From the NCBI RefSeq assembly GCF_004135585.1, contig NZ_CP035501.1:1785001-1849000 (forward strand): DNA of 64,000 bases, written 5' to 3'. A program made the translations under genes and the position numbers. Positions 43,675 to 52,212 of the stretch are shown here, in pieces. Positions within the stretch are counted from its first letter, which is position 1, and every line of letters starts with the position of its first letter. Below the pieces are notes generated by a model. That model saw only the letters and a program-made list of their open reading frames with translations, did not search any database and was not told the origin of the DNA. This stretch comes from Sphingosinicella sp. BN140058. GTDB taxonomy: Bacteria > Pseudomonadota > Alphaproteobacteria > Sphingomonadales > Sphingomonadaceae.

Positions 43675-44409
43675 TCAGTTCATGCCGCCGTTGACCCGGA
43701 TCACCTGGCCGTTGACCCAGCCGGCCTCGGCAGTGGCCAGGAAGGCGACGACGCCGGCGATGTCGTCCGGCGCGCCGATGCGACCGAACGGGTTCATCCT
43801 GGCGATGGCGGCGACCTGCTCCTCGCTCTTGTCGCCCAGGAACAATTCGGTCGCGACCGGTCCCGGCGCGACCGCGTTGACGGTGATGCCGCGTCCACCG
43901 AGCTCCTTGGAGAGGACTCGGGTCAGCGCCTCCACGGCGGCCTTGGTCGCCGCATAGACGCCATAGCCGGGCTGGCAGAGGCCGACGACGCTCGACGAGA
44001 AGTTGACGATCCGGCCGCCGTCGGCGAGCCGTTTCGCGCCCTCGCGCAGCCCTCGGAAGACGCCGCCGACATTGAGCGCGACCTGCTGCTCGAACGCTTC
44101 ATCCTCGGTCTCGGCGATCGCGCCGAGCCTCATCATGCCGGCATTGTTGACCAGCAGATCGATGGTGCCGAGGGCGGCCTCGGCCGCATCGAACAGGGCG
44201 GCCATGCCGGAAGGGTCGCCAAGATCTGCGGCAATCGCGACGGCACGGCCGCCGGCTGCCTCGATCGATTGCACCACCTTGTCGGCCGCTTCGCGGCCAT
44301 GGGCGTAATTGACGACGACGGCGAAGCCGTCGGCGGCGAGGCGCTGCGCGACGGCGGCGCCGATGCCTTTGGAACTGCCGGTGACGATCGCATTGCGCTG
44401 CTTGGACAT
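43675..44409 (-). CDS. Short-chain dehydrogenase/reductase (FabG-like)
   Basis: A 244-residue SDR: TGSSKGIGAAVAQRLA, LLVNNAGMMRLG, active site YGVYAATKAAVEAL, and VNAVAPGPVATELF. First gene of the SDR-SDR-DoxX-tautomerase run and divergent from a LysR gene, with a T-N11-A-type box between them. ATG at 44409. Confidence 0.9.
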   Translation of the reverse strand: MSKQRNAIVTGSSKGIGAAVAQRLAADGFAVVVNYAHGREAADKVVQSIEAAGGRAVAIAADLGDPSGMAALFDAAEAALGTIDLLVNNAGMMRLGAIAETEDEAFEQQVALNVGGVFRGLREGAKRLADGGRIVNFSSSVVGLCQPGYGVYAATKAAVEALTRVLSKELGGRGITVNAVAPGPVATELFLGDKSEEQVAAIARMNPFGRIGAPDDIAGVVAFLATAEAGWVNGQVIRVNGGMN

Positions 44410-44480
44410 CGCTCTTCTCCTTTCCGGTGATACATAGCGGTGACGTCGCGCCGGATAATCTCCCCCGATTTGACAAGATC

Positions 44481-44497
44481 GTTCGGCTTGGGCGAAC
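44481..44497. promoter_or_regulatory. LysR box (T-N11-A)
   Basis: GTTCG, 7 nt, CGAAC: a perfect inverted repeat with the T-N11-A core typical of LysR-type regulators, 8 bp before the lysR start and 72 bp before the divergent SDR start. TTGACA at 44470-44475 lies beside it and could be a -35. Probable autoregulatory and operon control site. Confidence 0.55.
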
Positions 44498-44504
44498 AAA
44501 GGCC

Positions 44505-45398
44505 ATGGATCACTTCCAGTCGCTCCGGCTGTTCGTGCGGGTCGTCGAACGCGGCAGCTTCACCGCGGCTGCCAGCGATCTCGGCATCAAGCGCTCGACC
44601 GCGACGGAGGCGATCCGGGAATTGGAGGGGCGGCTTGGTGCCCGCTTGCTCGACCGTACGACGCGCCACGTCGCGCCGACCACGGACGGACGTCTCTATT
44701 ACGAGCGATGCACGGCGATCCTCGCCGATCTCGACGACGCCGAGAGCGTGCTGCGCGACAGCGAGCCGCACGGAATTCTGCGCATCGACGCGCCGGGTCT
44801 GCTCACCCGCACCTTCATCCTGCCCGTGCTTTCCGATTTCCTCGACCGCTATCCGCGGCTGCAATTGCAGATCGGCCAGACCGATCGCCTCGTCGATTTG
44901 GTTCGCGAAGGTGTCGACTGTGCGATCCGGGTCGGCGAGCCGGTCGACAGCGGATTGATGCTGCGGCGGCTCGGCATGCTGCGCGAGACCACGGTGGCGA
45001 GCCCGGACTATATCGCACGGCATGGAAATCCGCGCGGGATCGACGATCTGGCCGGGCATTTCATGGTCGGCTTCTGGTCGTCGCTGACCGGAGACGTGCT
45101 GCCGCTCGAGTTCATCGTCGACGGACGCGCCCGCGAGATCCGCCTGCCGATGCGGGTCAGCGCCAACCATTCCGACACCAGTGCCGATCTGGCGCGGCGC
45201 GGCTTCGGCCTCGTGCAGGCGCCGCGCTACCGGTTCGCGGCCGAGCTTGCGGCCGGAACCCTGGTCGAAGTCCTGCCCGAGCACCCGCCCTCGGCGACGC
45301 CGCTCTCGGCGCTCTACCCGGCCCGACGGGCGCACTCGCCCCGGCTTCGCACCTTTCTCGACTTCATCGCCGCCATCTTTCGCGATGCCGATCTGTGA
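44505..45398 (+). CDS. LysR-family transcriptional regulator
   Basis: A 297-residue regulator (SLRLFVRVVERGSFTAAASDLG; STATEAIRELEGRLGARLLDRTTRHV) with a standard effector domain (GILRIDAPGLLTRTFILPVLSDFL). ATG at 44505. It is the natural regulator of the divergent SDR operon. Confidence 0.93.
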   Translation: MDHFQSLRLFVRVVERGSFTAAASDLGIKRSTATEAIRELEGRLGARLLDRTTRHVAPTTDGRLYYERCTAILADLDDAESVLRDSEPHGILRIDAPGLLTRTFILPVLSDFLDRYPRLQLQIGQTDRLVDLVREGVDCAIRVGEPVDSGLMLRRLGMLRETTVASPDYIARHGNPRGIDDLAGHFMVGFWSSLTGDVLPLEFIVDGRAREIRLPMRVSANHSDTSADLARRGFGLVQAPRYRFAAELAAGTLVEVLPEHPPSATPLSALYPARRAHSPRLRTFLDFIAAIFRDADL

Positions 45399-45492
45399 GC
45401 CACCACGGTAGTTCCGGCCTGGCGGCCTTCATCGGTGCATCGTCTCGGCGGCCGGGTGCGTTGGATGCGGCAACGAGGCTGGAGGTTCGTGA

Positions 45493-46155
45493 ATGGGCAT
45501 CATGGCGCTGTTGGGCACAGGCATGGCGTTGCAGTTCGAGGAACGGGGGAATGGGTTCGTCTATCGTGCCAATCGCACCGGGCCGGCACGGCCCGTCTCC
45601 GCCGAAGAACGGGCCCGTTTCGTCAAGCGCGGCGGCATCGACTTCCTCATTCACTGTGTAGCCTTCGGCCTGTGCATGGTCGCAGCAGCGATGGTGACTG
45701 CCACCTTCTTTCCGGAGGGCGGCGAAGCGGGCGGGTTCGTGCTGATGGGCGCCCAGATGGTGGCGATCGGCTACGCCCTCTACCGCTCGCTCAGATGGTC
45801 GATGCTCGCCCCCGAACGCGCGCTGGCGGACCGGGCACCGGTGGCTCCATCCCGGCCGCGCCCTGCCCGTCGTAAACCCTCGCCCACGCGCACCTCCCAG
45901 CCCCGCAACGGCGGCTGCCTGCTTCTCCTCGGTTTCGCGATCGCCGAACTTGTCGGCGGCGTGGCCGCAGGACTCCTCACGTTCGGCTTTCTCGACCTGA
46001 CCATCGGGCTGATCGTGCCGGGCGACCCGAGAGTCCGTGGCATTTCGGCGCTCACCGGCTTGGCCGTGGGCTTCGTGACCACGATCCTGATCGATCGCCG
46101 CTGCGAGCGGAAGACCGGGAGCAGCCTGCTCGACCTGTTCAGCTACTTCCACTGA
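45493..46155 (+). CDS. Multi-pass membrane protein, unknown
   Basis: A 220-residue protein with about four membrane helices (near 52-75, 80-97, 143-166, 190-205) and a Pro/Arg-rich middle loop (SRPRPARRKPSPTRTSQP). The N-terminal region resembles no family I can name. The next gene, also a membrane protein, follows at 110 bp. Confidence 0.6.
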   Translation: MGIMALLGTGMALQFEERGNGFVYRANRTGPARPVSAEERARFVKRGGIDFLIHCVAFGLCMVAAAMVTATFFPEGGEAGGFVLMGAQMVAIGYALYRSLRWSMLAPERALADRAPVAPSRPRPARRKPSPTRTSQPRNGGCLLLLGFAIAELVGGVAAGLLTFGFLDLTIGLIVPGDPRVRGISALTGLAVGFVTTILIDRRCERKTGSSLLDLFSYFH

Positions 46156-46264
46156 GTGTGTCAGGCGGCGCAGGACCGCACAGCGGCAGGTGCCGCTCGG
46201 TTCGGCTATGGAACGATCCTGCCGCTCCGGAGTCCTTCTCGGAAAGCGATCGAGGAACAACGAC

Positions 46265-46954
46265 ATGGCGTTTTGCAGCGCGTGCGGTACCAACCTCCCG
46301 GCGGGCGCGCGTTTCTGCCCCGAATGCGGCGTCGCCGTCTCCGGCCAGGCCGCCCCGATCACCGAGCCGCAGGCGACGCCCGGTTCCGCAGCGGCACCCC
46401 CGGCGCGTGGCGCTTCGCCCGTCGTGCCTGGCGCGACGCCCGTCACCGGCGGCGGCGGCGGGGCTGGATTGATCCTGCCGATCATGATCATCGTGGGGCT
46501 CGCCGTCATCGGACTGTTCCTGTGGAGCCAGCGAAGCGAGGAGCGCTCGCGTGTTGCGACGCGAGACGCAGCGGCGGAGCAATCCGAGTCCGCGTCGGCG
46601 GCGGATGACGCGAAAGAGAGCGAAACGGTCTCCGCCTCGTCCGACGGCGCCGCCCAGACGAGCGCCGCGAGCCTCGATTCCGCCTTTCACGCCAATCCGG
46701 AAGGCGCCCGCGCCCGCTATTCGGGTTCGCTCACCGTCACCGGCGTCGTCGCCACGATGGTGATGCCCGGATCGACGCCGGCAATCGCCATCGAGGGACG
46801 TACGCGCCTCAATCTCGTGGTGGTGAATTTCCCGGCCGGATATCGTGACCGCCTTAGCCGCCTTGCCAAGGGCGACCGCATCACCGTGACGTGCGACGGC
46901 GTCAGGGCGCTTGCCGGCACGACCCTGCTCCAGGGCTGTGCCCTCGCCGGCTGA
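46265..46954 (+). CDS. Zinc-ribbon membrane protein with OB-like C-domain
   Basis: A 229-residue protein. The N-terminus is a zinc ribbon (CSACG at 4-8 and CPECG at 18-22), followed by a Pro/Ala linker, one membrane helix (about 72-90, ILPIMIIVGLAVIGLFLW) and a C-terminal domain (RARYSGSLTVTGVV ... DRITVTCDGVRAL) resembling the tRNA_anti-like/OB family. The ribbon would face the cytoplasm. Function unknown. Confidence 0.75.
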   Translation: MAFCSACGTNLPAGARFCPECGVAVSGQAAPITEPQATPGSAAAPPARGASPVVPGATPVTGGGGGAGLILPIMIIVGLAVIGLFLWSQRSEERSRVATRDAAAEQSESASAADDAKESETVSASSDGAAQTSAASLDSAFHANPEGARARYSGSLTVTGVVATMVMPGSTPAIAIEGRTRLNLVVVNFPAGYRDRLSRLAKGDRITVTCDGVRALAGTTLLQGCALAG

Positions 46955-46981
46955 GACAAGGCGAGAACGCAGCGAACCGGG

Positions 46982-47731
46982 TCAGGCGTTGAACCCTCCG
47001 TCGACGGTCAGCACCGACCCTGTGATGAAGCGGGCGGCGGGGCTGGCGAGAAAGGCGACGGCAGCGCCGATGTCCTCGGGCGCGCCGTAGCGGCCGAGCG
47101 CGGTGTGTGACCGGATCTGCTCGGCATGCTCGCCATCGGCCGGGTTCATGTCGGTGTCGATCGGCCCCGGCTGAACCAGATTGGCGGTGATGTCGCTCGG
47201 CCCGAGATCGCGGGCGAGACCACGGGTCAGCGCGAGCAGGGCCGACTTGGTCATCGAATAGATGGTCGAGCCGGCCAGCGGTACGCGCTCGCCGAGACAG
47301 GAACCGATGGAAATGATCCGCCCGCCCGCCTTCAGATGCGGGATCGCCGCCGCCGAGGCGAGCACGACCGAGCGAACGTTGACGTCGAGCAGGGCGTCGA
47401 TATCGGCGAGGCTGGTCTCGGGAAGCGCGCCATAGCGAGCGATACCGGCATTGTTGACGAGGATGTCGAGACCACCGAGCGCCTGCACGGCCTCGTCGAC
47501 GGAACGGGTGACGGCCGCCGCATCGGCGCTGTCGGCCTGGATGGCGATCGCGCGCCGGCCTTTCGCCTCGATCGCCCGCACGACCTCCGCCGCACGGTCG
47601 GCGGAGCGTTCGAACGTGATCGCCACGTCCGCGCCCTTGTCCGCAAGCGCCAGCGCGATACCGGCACCGATGCCTCGTGAGGCGCCGGTCACAAGCGCCC
47701 GTCGTCCAACCAAGTCCGTCATCTTCTTCAT
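46982..47731 (-). CDS. Short-chain dehydrogenase/reductase (FabG-like)
   Basis: A 249-residue SDR: VTGASRGIGAGIALALA, ILVNNAGIARYG, YSMTKSALLAL as active site, and VLTVDGGFNA at the end. It is divergent from a TetR gene with 77 bp between them and a palindrome there. The substrate is unknown. Confidence 0.9.
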   Translation of the reverse strand: MKKMTDLVGRRALVTGASRGIGAGIALALADKGADVAITFERSADRAAEVVRAIEAKGRRAIAIQADSADAAAVTRSVDEAVQALGGLDILVNNAGIARYGALPETSLADIDALLDVNVRSVVLASAAAIPHLKAGGRIISIGSCLGERVPLAGSTIYSMTKSALLALTRGLARDLGPSDITANLVQPGPIDTDMNPADGEHAEQIRSHTALGRYGAPEDIGAAVAFLASPAARFITGSVLTVDGGFNA

Positions 47732-47740
47732 TTCCTTATA

Positions 47741-47758
47741 CTGTAACGATCGACACAG
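47741..47758. promoter_or_regulatory. TetR operator candidate
   Basis: CTGTAACGATCGACACAG, an 18-bp imperfect palindrome (14 of 18 positions) with a CGATCG centre, 9 bp before the SDR ATG and in the divergent region shared with the TetR gene. Confidence 0.45.
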
Positions 47759-47808
47759 AATTAGCTAAGGGGCTTAACCGGAAGCGTCAAGAAGTTATAT
47801 ATCGAACG

Positions 47809-48450
47809 ATGCAGAAATCCGGAGACTCGATCGAGACGGGAAAGAAAGGCCGCGGGCGCCCGCGCGCCTTCGACCGGGCCGCCGCGCTTGCACAGGCGAC
47901 TCGCTTGTTCTGGCAGAAAGGCTATGCGGCCACGTCGATTTCCGATCTCACCGAAGCGATGGGGATCGGTTCCCCCAGCCTCTACGCCGCCTTCGGCTCC
48001 AAGGAGGCGCTCTATGCCGAGGCACTGCGCCATTATGCGGAAAGCTATGACGGCCTTGTGTGGGCGCGTTTTCGCAACGCCGAGACCGCCCGGGCAGCCG
48101 TTCGTGCATTCCTGTTCGACTCGGCGGCAGCGCTGACCGGCTCGGTTGCCGACAATCCCCTTGGATGCATGGTCACTCTGTCCGCGGTCGGCAGCGAGGG
48201 ATATCAGCATCTCGGCGAAACAGTCCGGGAAGCACGTTCGGTCACGCTCGAACGTCTCGAATCGCGGCTCGCCCGGGCAGTCGAGGAAGGGGAACTAGCC
48301 CCTTCCGCCGACCTTCGCGCGCTTGCCCGCTTCGTTCAGGCGGTACAGAGTGGAATGTCGATCCTCGCCCGCGACGGTGCGGATCGAGCCGAACTGGAAG
48401 CGGTCGCCGACACCGCGATGCGCGGCTGGGACGCGTCGACCGGCGGCTGA
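47809..48450 (+). CDS. TetR-family transcriptional regulator
   Basis: A 213-residue repressor: N-terminal HTH (AAALAQATRLFWQKGYAATSISDLTEAMGIGSPSLYAAFGSKEALYAEAL in parts) and a C-terminal ligand domain of the AcrR/YdeS type. ATG at 47809. Likely represses itself and the divergent SDR gene. Confidence 0.92.
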   Translation: MQKSGDSIETGKKGRGRPRAFDRAAALAQATRLFWQKGYAATSISDLTEAMGIGSPSLYAAFGSKEALYAEALRHYAESYDGLVWARFRNAETARAAVRAFLFDSAAALTGSVADNPLGCMVTLSAVGSEGYQHLGETVREARSVTLERLESRLARAVEEGELAPSADLRALARFVQAVQSGMSILARDGADRAELEAVADTAMRGWDASTGG

Positions 48451-48455
48451 CTTCC

Positions 48456-49124
48456 TCAGCCTACTCGCACCGACAACTCGACGTCGTCGCCGAGGGGCAT
48501 CGACAGGTAGCCGCTTGCCGGCGCGCGCACTCTGGCGAGGTAATCGGGCGCGTAATCGGCATTGTCCGCGACGATCACCGCGCCCGGACGCAAGCGGCGC
48601 TCGAGCAGATCAAGCACATCATCGTACAGCGCCTTGGCACCGTCGAGGAGGACAAGATCGATCCGCTCCGGCAAGTCGGTCGCAAGGGTCTCGAGCGCGT
48701 CGCCTTCGCGCAATTCGACGAGGTCGAGGAGACCGGCAGCCGTCAGATTGTCGCGGGCGACCGCAACTTTGTCCGGCTCGAACTCGCTCGTGATCAGACG
48801 TCCGCCGCCGCCGTCCCGCAGCGCCGAGGCGAGGTGGATTGTCGAAAGCCCGAACGACGTCCCGAATTCGACGACATGCTCCGCCCGCACCGCCCGCGCC
48901 AGCATGTAGAGCAATTGGCCCATCTCTTGAGAAACCGGCAGTGCATAGTCCTTCAGCCGCGCGTAAAGTGCCCGGTAATCGGTCTTGCTGCGCATCATCC
49001 GCCGCCGCTCCTCCTCGGGTACGGCAGCCAAAGTCGGCTCGCTGAGCGGCGATTCGCCTCGCGCCTGGGCGAACAGCTGCTCGAGCAGCGGCGCCACCGG
49101 CGCGGTCGTCAACGTGGTCATCAT
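48456..49124 (-). CDS. Class I SAM-dependent O-methyltransferase
   Basis: A 222-residue methyltransferase of the O-MT family 3 type (VVEFGTSFGLSTIHLASALRD for SAM; DLVLLDGAKALYDDVLDLLE for metal binding; GAVIVADNA). It methylates a catechol or similar hydroxyl, Mg-dependent. Start 49124 (ATG) or 49121, both behind GGAG; a TTG at 49133 is also possible. Convergent with a TetR gene and divergent from another. Confidence 0.85.
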   Translation of the reverse strand: MMTTLTTAPVAPLLEQLFAQARGESPLSEPTLAAVPEEERRRMMRSKTDYRALYARLKDYALPVSQEMGQLLYMLARAVRAEHVVEFGTSFGLSTIHLASALRDGGGGRLITSEFEPDKVAVARDNLTAAGLLDLVELREGDALETLATDLPERIDLVLLDGAKALYDDVLDLLERRLRPGAVIVADNADYAPDYLARVRAPASGYLSMPLGDDVELSVRVG

Positions 49125-49211
49125 CTTCTCCAATGCCAGAGCAGGGGTTTGCTCGCTCCGAAAATACGATTACTTCGTCAGGTTTCCTATTCGCATTGCC
49201 AGGAGCATCCT

Positions 49212-49844
49212 GTGGCGACGCCCCGAACTCCCCAAGTCTCCTCGCGCAAAGCGCCCAAGCAGGCACGGTCCAACGCGCTGGTCGCAGCCGTGCTCGACGC
49301 CGCTGTTCAGGTTTTGACGTCCGAGGGCGCCGGCCGATTCACGATGGCGCGGGTGGCAGAGCGAGCCGGCGTCAGCGTCGGGTCGCTTTACCAATATTTT
49401 CCGAACAAGGCCTCGATCCTGTTCCGCCTGCAGAGCGACGAGTGGCACCGCACCGCCGATCTGCTTCGGTCGATTCTGGAAGACGGCGCTTCGCCTCCGA
49501 CCGCGCGCCTTCGAACCCTCGTCCACGCCTTCATCCGGTCGGAGTGCGAAGAAGCGCCGGTGCGGCTGGCGCTTGCCGATGCGGCGCCGCTTTATCGCGA
49601 CGCCCCGGAAGCGCTGTCCGCGCGCTCCGAAAGCGCCTCGATCTTCCGCTCTTTCATCGATGAGGCGCTGCCGGGCACCACCGAGGGCCTGCGGCGGCAA
49701 GCCGGAGACCTGATCAAAATGACGCTCAGCCGCGTCGGCAGCAGCTTTTCGGAGCTGCCCCGAACCGACCCAGAGATCGACGACTTCGCGAGCGCCCTCG
49801 CCGACATGCTCTGCGCTTATGTCGAACGCCTGGCCGCCCCCTGA
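49212..49844 (+). CDS. TetR-family transcriptional regulator
   Basis: A 210-residue TetR protein with HTH residues about 22-70 (AAVLDAAVQVLTSEGAGRFTMARVAERAGVSVGSLYQYFPNK in parts) and a variable C-domain. Start is GTG 49212 behind AGGAG. Divergent from the O-methyltransferase with 87 bp between, so likely its regulator. Confidence 0.92.
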   Translation: MATPRTPQVSSRKAPKQARSNALVAAVLDAAVQVLTSEGAGRFTMARVAERAGVSVGSLYQYFPNKASILFRLQSDEWHRTADLLRSILEDGASPPTARLRTLVHAFIRSECEEAPVRLALADAAPLYRDAPEALSARSESASIFRSFIDEALPGTTEGLRRQAGDLIKMTLSRVGSSFSELPRTDPEIDDFASALADMLCAYVERLAAP

Positions 49845-49850
49845 CCCGAC

Positions 49851-50342
49851 CTATTCGGGACCGTCCTGTTCCACGCCGTCCGGCTTGGGTTGCCAGAGCT
49901 CGATCTTGGTGCCGTCCGGATCGAGAATCCAGGCGAAGCGGCCGCTGGGATCGCTGTCGTCACGCTGCAGGATGGCGACGCCCTTGCTCCTCAGGCGCGC
50001 CAGGAAAGCGTCGAGATCGTCGACGGCGAAGTTGATCATGAACTCCCGGGTCGACGGCGCCATGTAGGTCGTGTCCTGCTTGAAGCCACCCCACACGAGC
50101 ACATCCGGATGGCCGGGCGCATCGTAGCGCAACATCGCGCGACCGAACGGCTCGATGCGAATGCCGAGCACGTCGCGATACCATGCGGTCAGCGCCTTTG
50201 GATCCTTGCTCCTGACGAAGATGCCGCCCACTCCCGTGACATGGCCAGCGGCTGGGATCGATTGATCCGCCGGCTGCGCCGACGTCGCGCCGGCCACACT
50301 TGCCACCGCCAACGACAGTATCGAAAGTCGAAGGCCTCGCAT
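49851..50342 (-). CDS. Exported VOC-family (glyoxalase-like) protein
   Basis: A 163-residue protein with a signal peptide (RLSILSLAVASVAGATSA, residues 5-22) and one VOC fold (GVGGIFVRSKDPKALTAWYRDVLGIRI; MINFAVDDLDAFLARLRSKG; FAWILDPDGTKIELWQP), with a final Glu as metal ligand. Most VOC proteins are cytoplasmic, so export is unusual. Its end is 6 bp from that of the convergent TetR gene. Confidence 0.85.
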   Translation of the reverse strand: MRGLRLSILSLAVASVAGATSAQPADQSIPAAGHVTGVGGIFVRSKDPKALTAWYRDVLGIRIEPFGRAMLRYDAPGHPDVLVWGGFKQDTTYMAPSTREFMINFAVDDLDAFLARLRSKGVAILQRDDSDPSGRFAWILDPDGTKIELWQPKPDGVEQDGPE

Positions 50343-50409
50343 CGCGCTCTCCCCCTGTGCAACCGACGCAGTTTAGCATGGAGCGGCGGCGTACGGGATC
50401 GCTTTTGCG

Positions 50410-51321
50410 TCAGCGGAAGAGCGCAGATGTCCTGACCGCCGCGGCGAGGTGATCGATGAAGGCCGTTACCCGCGGCGGCGTCGGGCCGCCACCGACGTGG
50501 ATGGCGTGGACCGGCTCGACGTCACCGGGATCGAAACCTGCCAGCAGCAGCACGAGATCGCCGCGCGCAAGATCTTCGGCGACGTGGAAGCGGCCAAGCC
50601 GGGCAATACCGACACCCTCGAGCGCCATCTGGCGCAAGGTCTCGCCATTGTTGACACGAACCGATCCGCCCACGGGCACCTGGACGATCTCGCCGCCGAC
50701 CTTCATCGGCCAGCCGCCCCGCGCCTTCCTGAAGTTGAAGCCGAGACAATCATGGCACGCCAGATCGGCCGGGACCGCCGGGCTGCCGTTGCGCTTCAGG
50801 TAGGCAGGAGCCGCGACCACCACGAGTGGGCTCTGCCCGAGCTTGCGCGCGACCAGCGCGCTGTCCGGAAGGGCGCCCGTTCGAATGGCGATATCGGCAC
50901 GCTCCGCCATCAGATCGACGACGTCGTCGGTGAAGCTGAGGCTGACCGATACCCCCGGATGCGCACGCAGGAAGGAGGGTACGGCCGGTGCAACGATCAG
51001 CCGGCCGAACGGCAGCGAGGCATTGATCGCCAGCGTCCCGGCGACCACGCCCCCGCTTGCCGCCGCCTCCGCCGCTGCGATCTCGCCGACGATCCGCTGC
51101 GCGGCCTCGAAGAAGGCGCGTCCTTCCTCGGTGAGGGTGAGCGCCCGCGTGGTGCGGATCAGCAAGCGGGTTCCGAGCCGTCGCTCAAGGCGGGCGATCA
51201 GCTTGGAGACGGCGGATGGGGTCAGGTCGAGCCGGCGCGCCGCGGCAGAGAAACCGCCGTCGATCACAACCCGGGTGAACACCTCCATCTCGCCCGATCG
51301 CTCCATCAGTATCCCCGGCAT
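50410..51321 (-). CDS. LysR-family transcriptional regulator
   Basis: A 303-residue regulator (MEVFTRVVIDGGFSAAARRLD; SAVSKLIARLERRLGTRLLIRTTRALT). ATG at 51321 follows TGAGGA; an alternative ATG is at 51306. Divergent from the SDR at 51418. Confidence 0.92.
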   Translation of the reverse strand: MPGILMERSGEMEVFTRVVIDGGFSAAARRLDLTPSAVSKLIARLERRLGTRLLIRTTRALTLTEEGRAFFEAAQRIVGEIAAAEAAASGGVVAGTLAINASLPFGRLIVAPAVPSFLRAHPGVSVSLSFTDDVVDLMAERADIAIRTGALPDSALVARKLGQSPLVVVAAPAYLKRNGSPAVPADLACHDCLGFNFRKARGGWPMKVGGEIVQVPVGGSVRVNNGETLRQMALEGVGIARLGRFHVAEDLARGDLVLLLAGFDPGDVEPVHAIHVGGGPTPPRVTAFIDHLAAAVRTSALFR

Positions 51322-51347
51322 CTGGTCCTCACATTCACAGCCATTGT

Positions 51348-51359
51348 TCCTGCCCAGGA
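51348..51359. promoter_or_regulatory. Inverted repeat between lysR and SDR genes
   Basis: TCCTG, CC, CAGGA in the 96-bp divergent region; extends loosely to TGTT/ACA on the sides. Candidate regulator site, low strength. Confidence 0.3.
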
Positions 51360-51417
51360 CATAGTTGAGCACCGCTCCAAGGACTAGATCGCGGCCACCC
51401 CTTCCTGGAGACGATCG

Positions 51418-52197
51418 ATGGACTTGAAGCTTACCGACAAGATTGCGCTGGTATCCGGTTCGACCGCCGGCATCGGCCTCGAGATAGCCCGCACCCTGGC
51501 CCAGGAGGGCGCGCGGGTGATCCTGACCGGTCGCAATCAGACGCGGATCGATGCCGCGGTCGCGGAGATCGGCGGCCGTGCCACAGGCATCCTTGCCGAC
51601 GTGACCACCCCCGGCGGCACCGCGGAGGTGATCGCTGCCCATCCCGACGTGGATATCCTGGTCAACAATCTCGGCATCTACGAAAGCAAGCCGTTCGCGG
51701 ACATCTCCGACGCGGATTGGATGACCTATTTCGAGGTGAACGTGCTGAGCGGGGTGCGGCTCAGCCGCCATTATTTCCCCCGCATGCTGGCGAAGAAAGC
51801 AGGCCGGGTGATCTTCGTGTCGAGCGAGACCGGCCTCGCGGTCGACCCGGCGATGATCCATTATGCGATGACCAAGACCGCTCAATTGTCGATCGCCCGC
51901 GGGCTCGCCGGCTTGACCCGCGGCACCCAGGTCACCGTCAATTCGGTGATGCCGGGGCCCACCCGCTCCGAAGGCATCGTCGACTTCCTGAAGAGCGTGT
52001 CGAGCAATCCGGAGGCGACGGGGGAGGAGGCCGAAGCGGAATTCTTCGCCGGCCCGCGTTCCGGATCGTTGCTGCAGCGGATGATCGACCCGGAGGAGAT
52101 AGCCAGCCTCGTCGCCTACCTCGCCAGCCCGCTCTCCGCGGCGACCAACGGCGCAGCGATCCGGGTCGAAGGCGGGCTGATCAACGCGCTCGCTTGA
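51418..52197 (+). CDS. Short-chain dehydrogenase/reductase
   Basis: A 259-residue SDR: VSGSTAGIGLEIARTLA, ILVNNLGIYESKPF, YAMTKTAQLSIARGLA as active site, and a longer C-terminal loop (FLKSVSSNPEATGEEAEAEFF) typical of a group related to YohF/gluconate-type enzymes. Divergent from a LysR gene, convergent with the next gene. Substrate unknown. Confidence 0.9.
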   Translation: MDLKLTDKIALVSGSTAGIGLEIARTLAQEGARVILTGRNQTRIDAAVAEIGGRATGILADVTTPGGTAEVIAAHPDVDILVNNLGIYESKPFADISDADWMTYFEVNVLSGVRLSRHYFPRMLAKKAGRVIFVSSETGLAVDPAMIHYAMTKTAQLSIARGLAGLTRGTQVTVNSVMPGPTRSEGIVDFLKSVSSNPEATGEEAEAEFFAGPRSGSLLQRMIDPEEIASLVAYLASPLSAATNGAAIRVEGGLINALA

Positions 52198-52212
52198 ACA
52201 ACGCGCGGCGGC

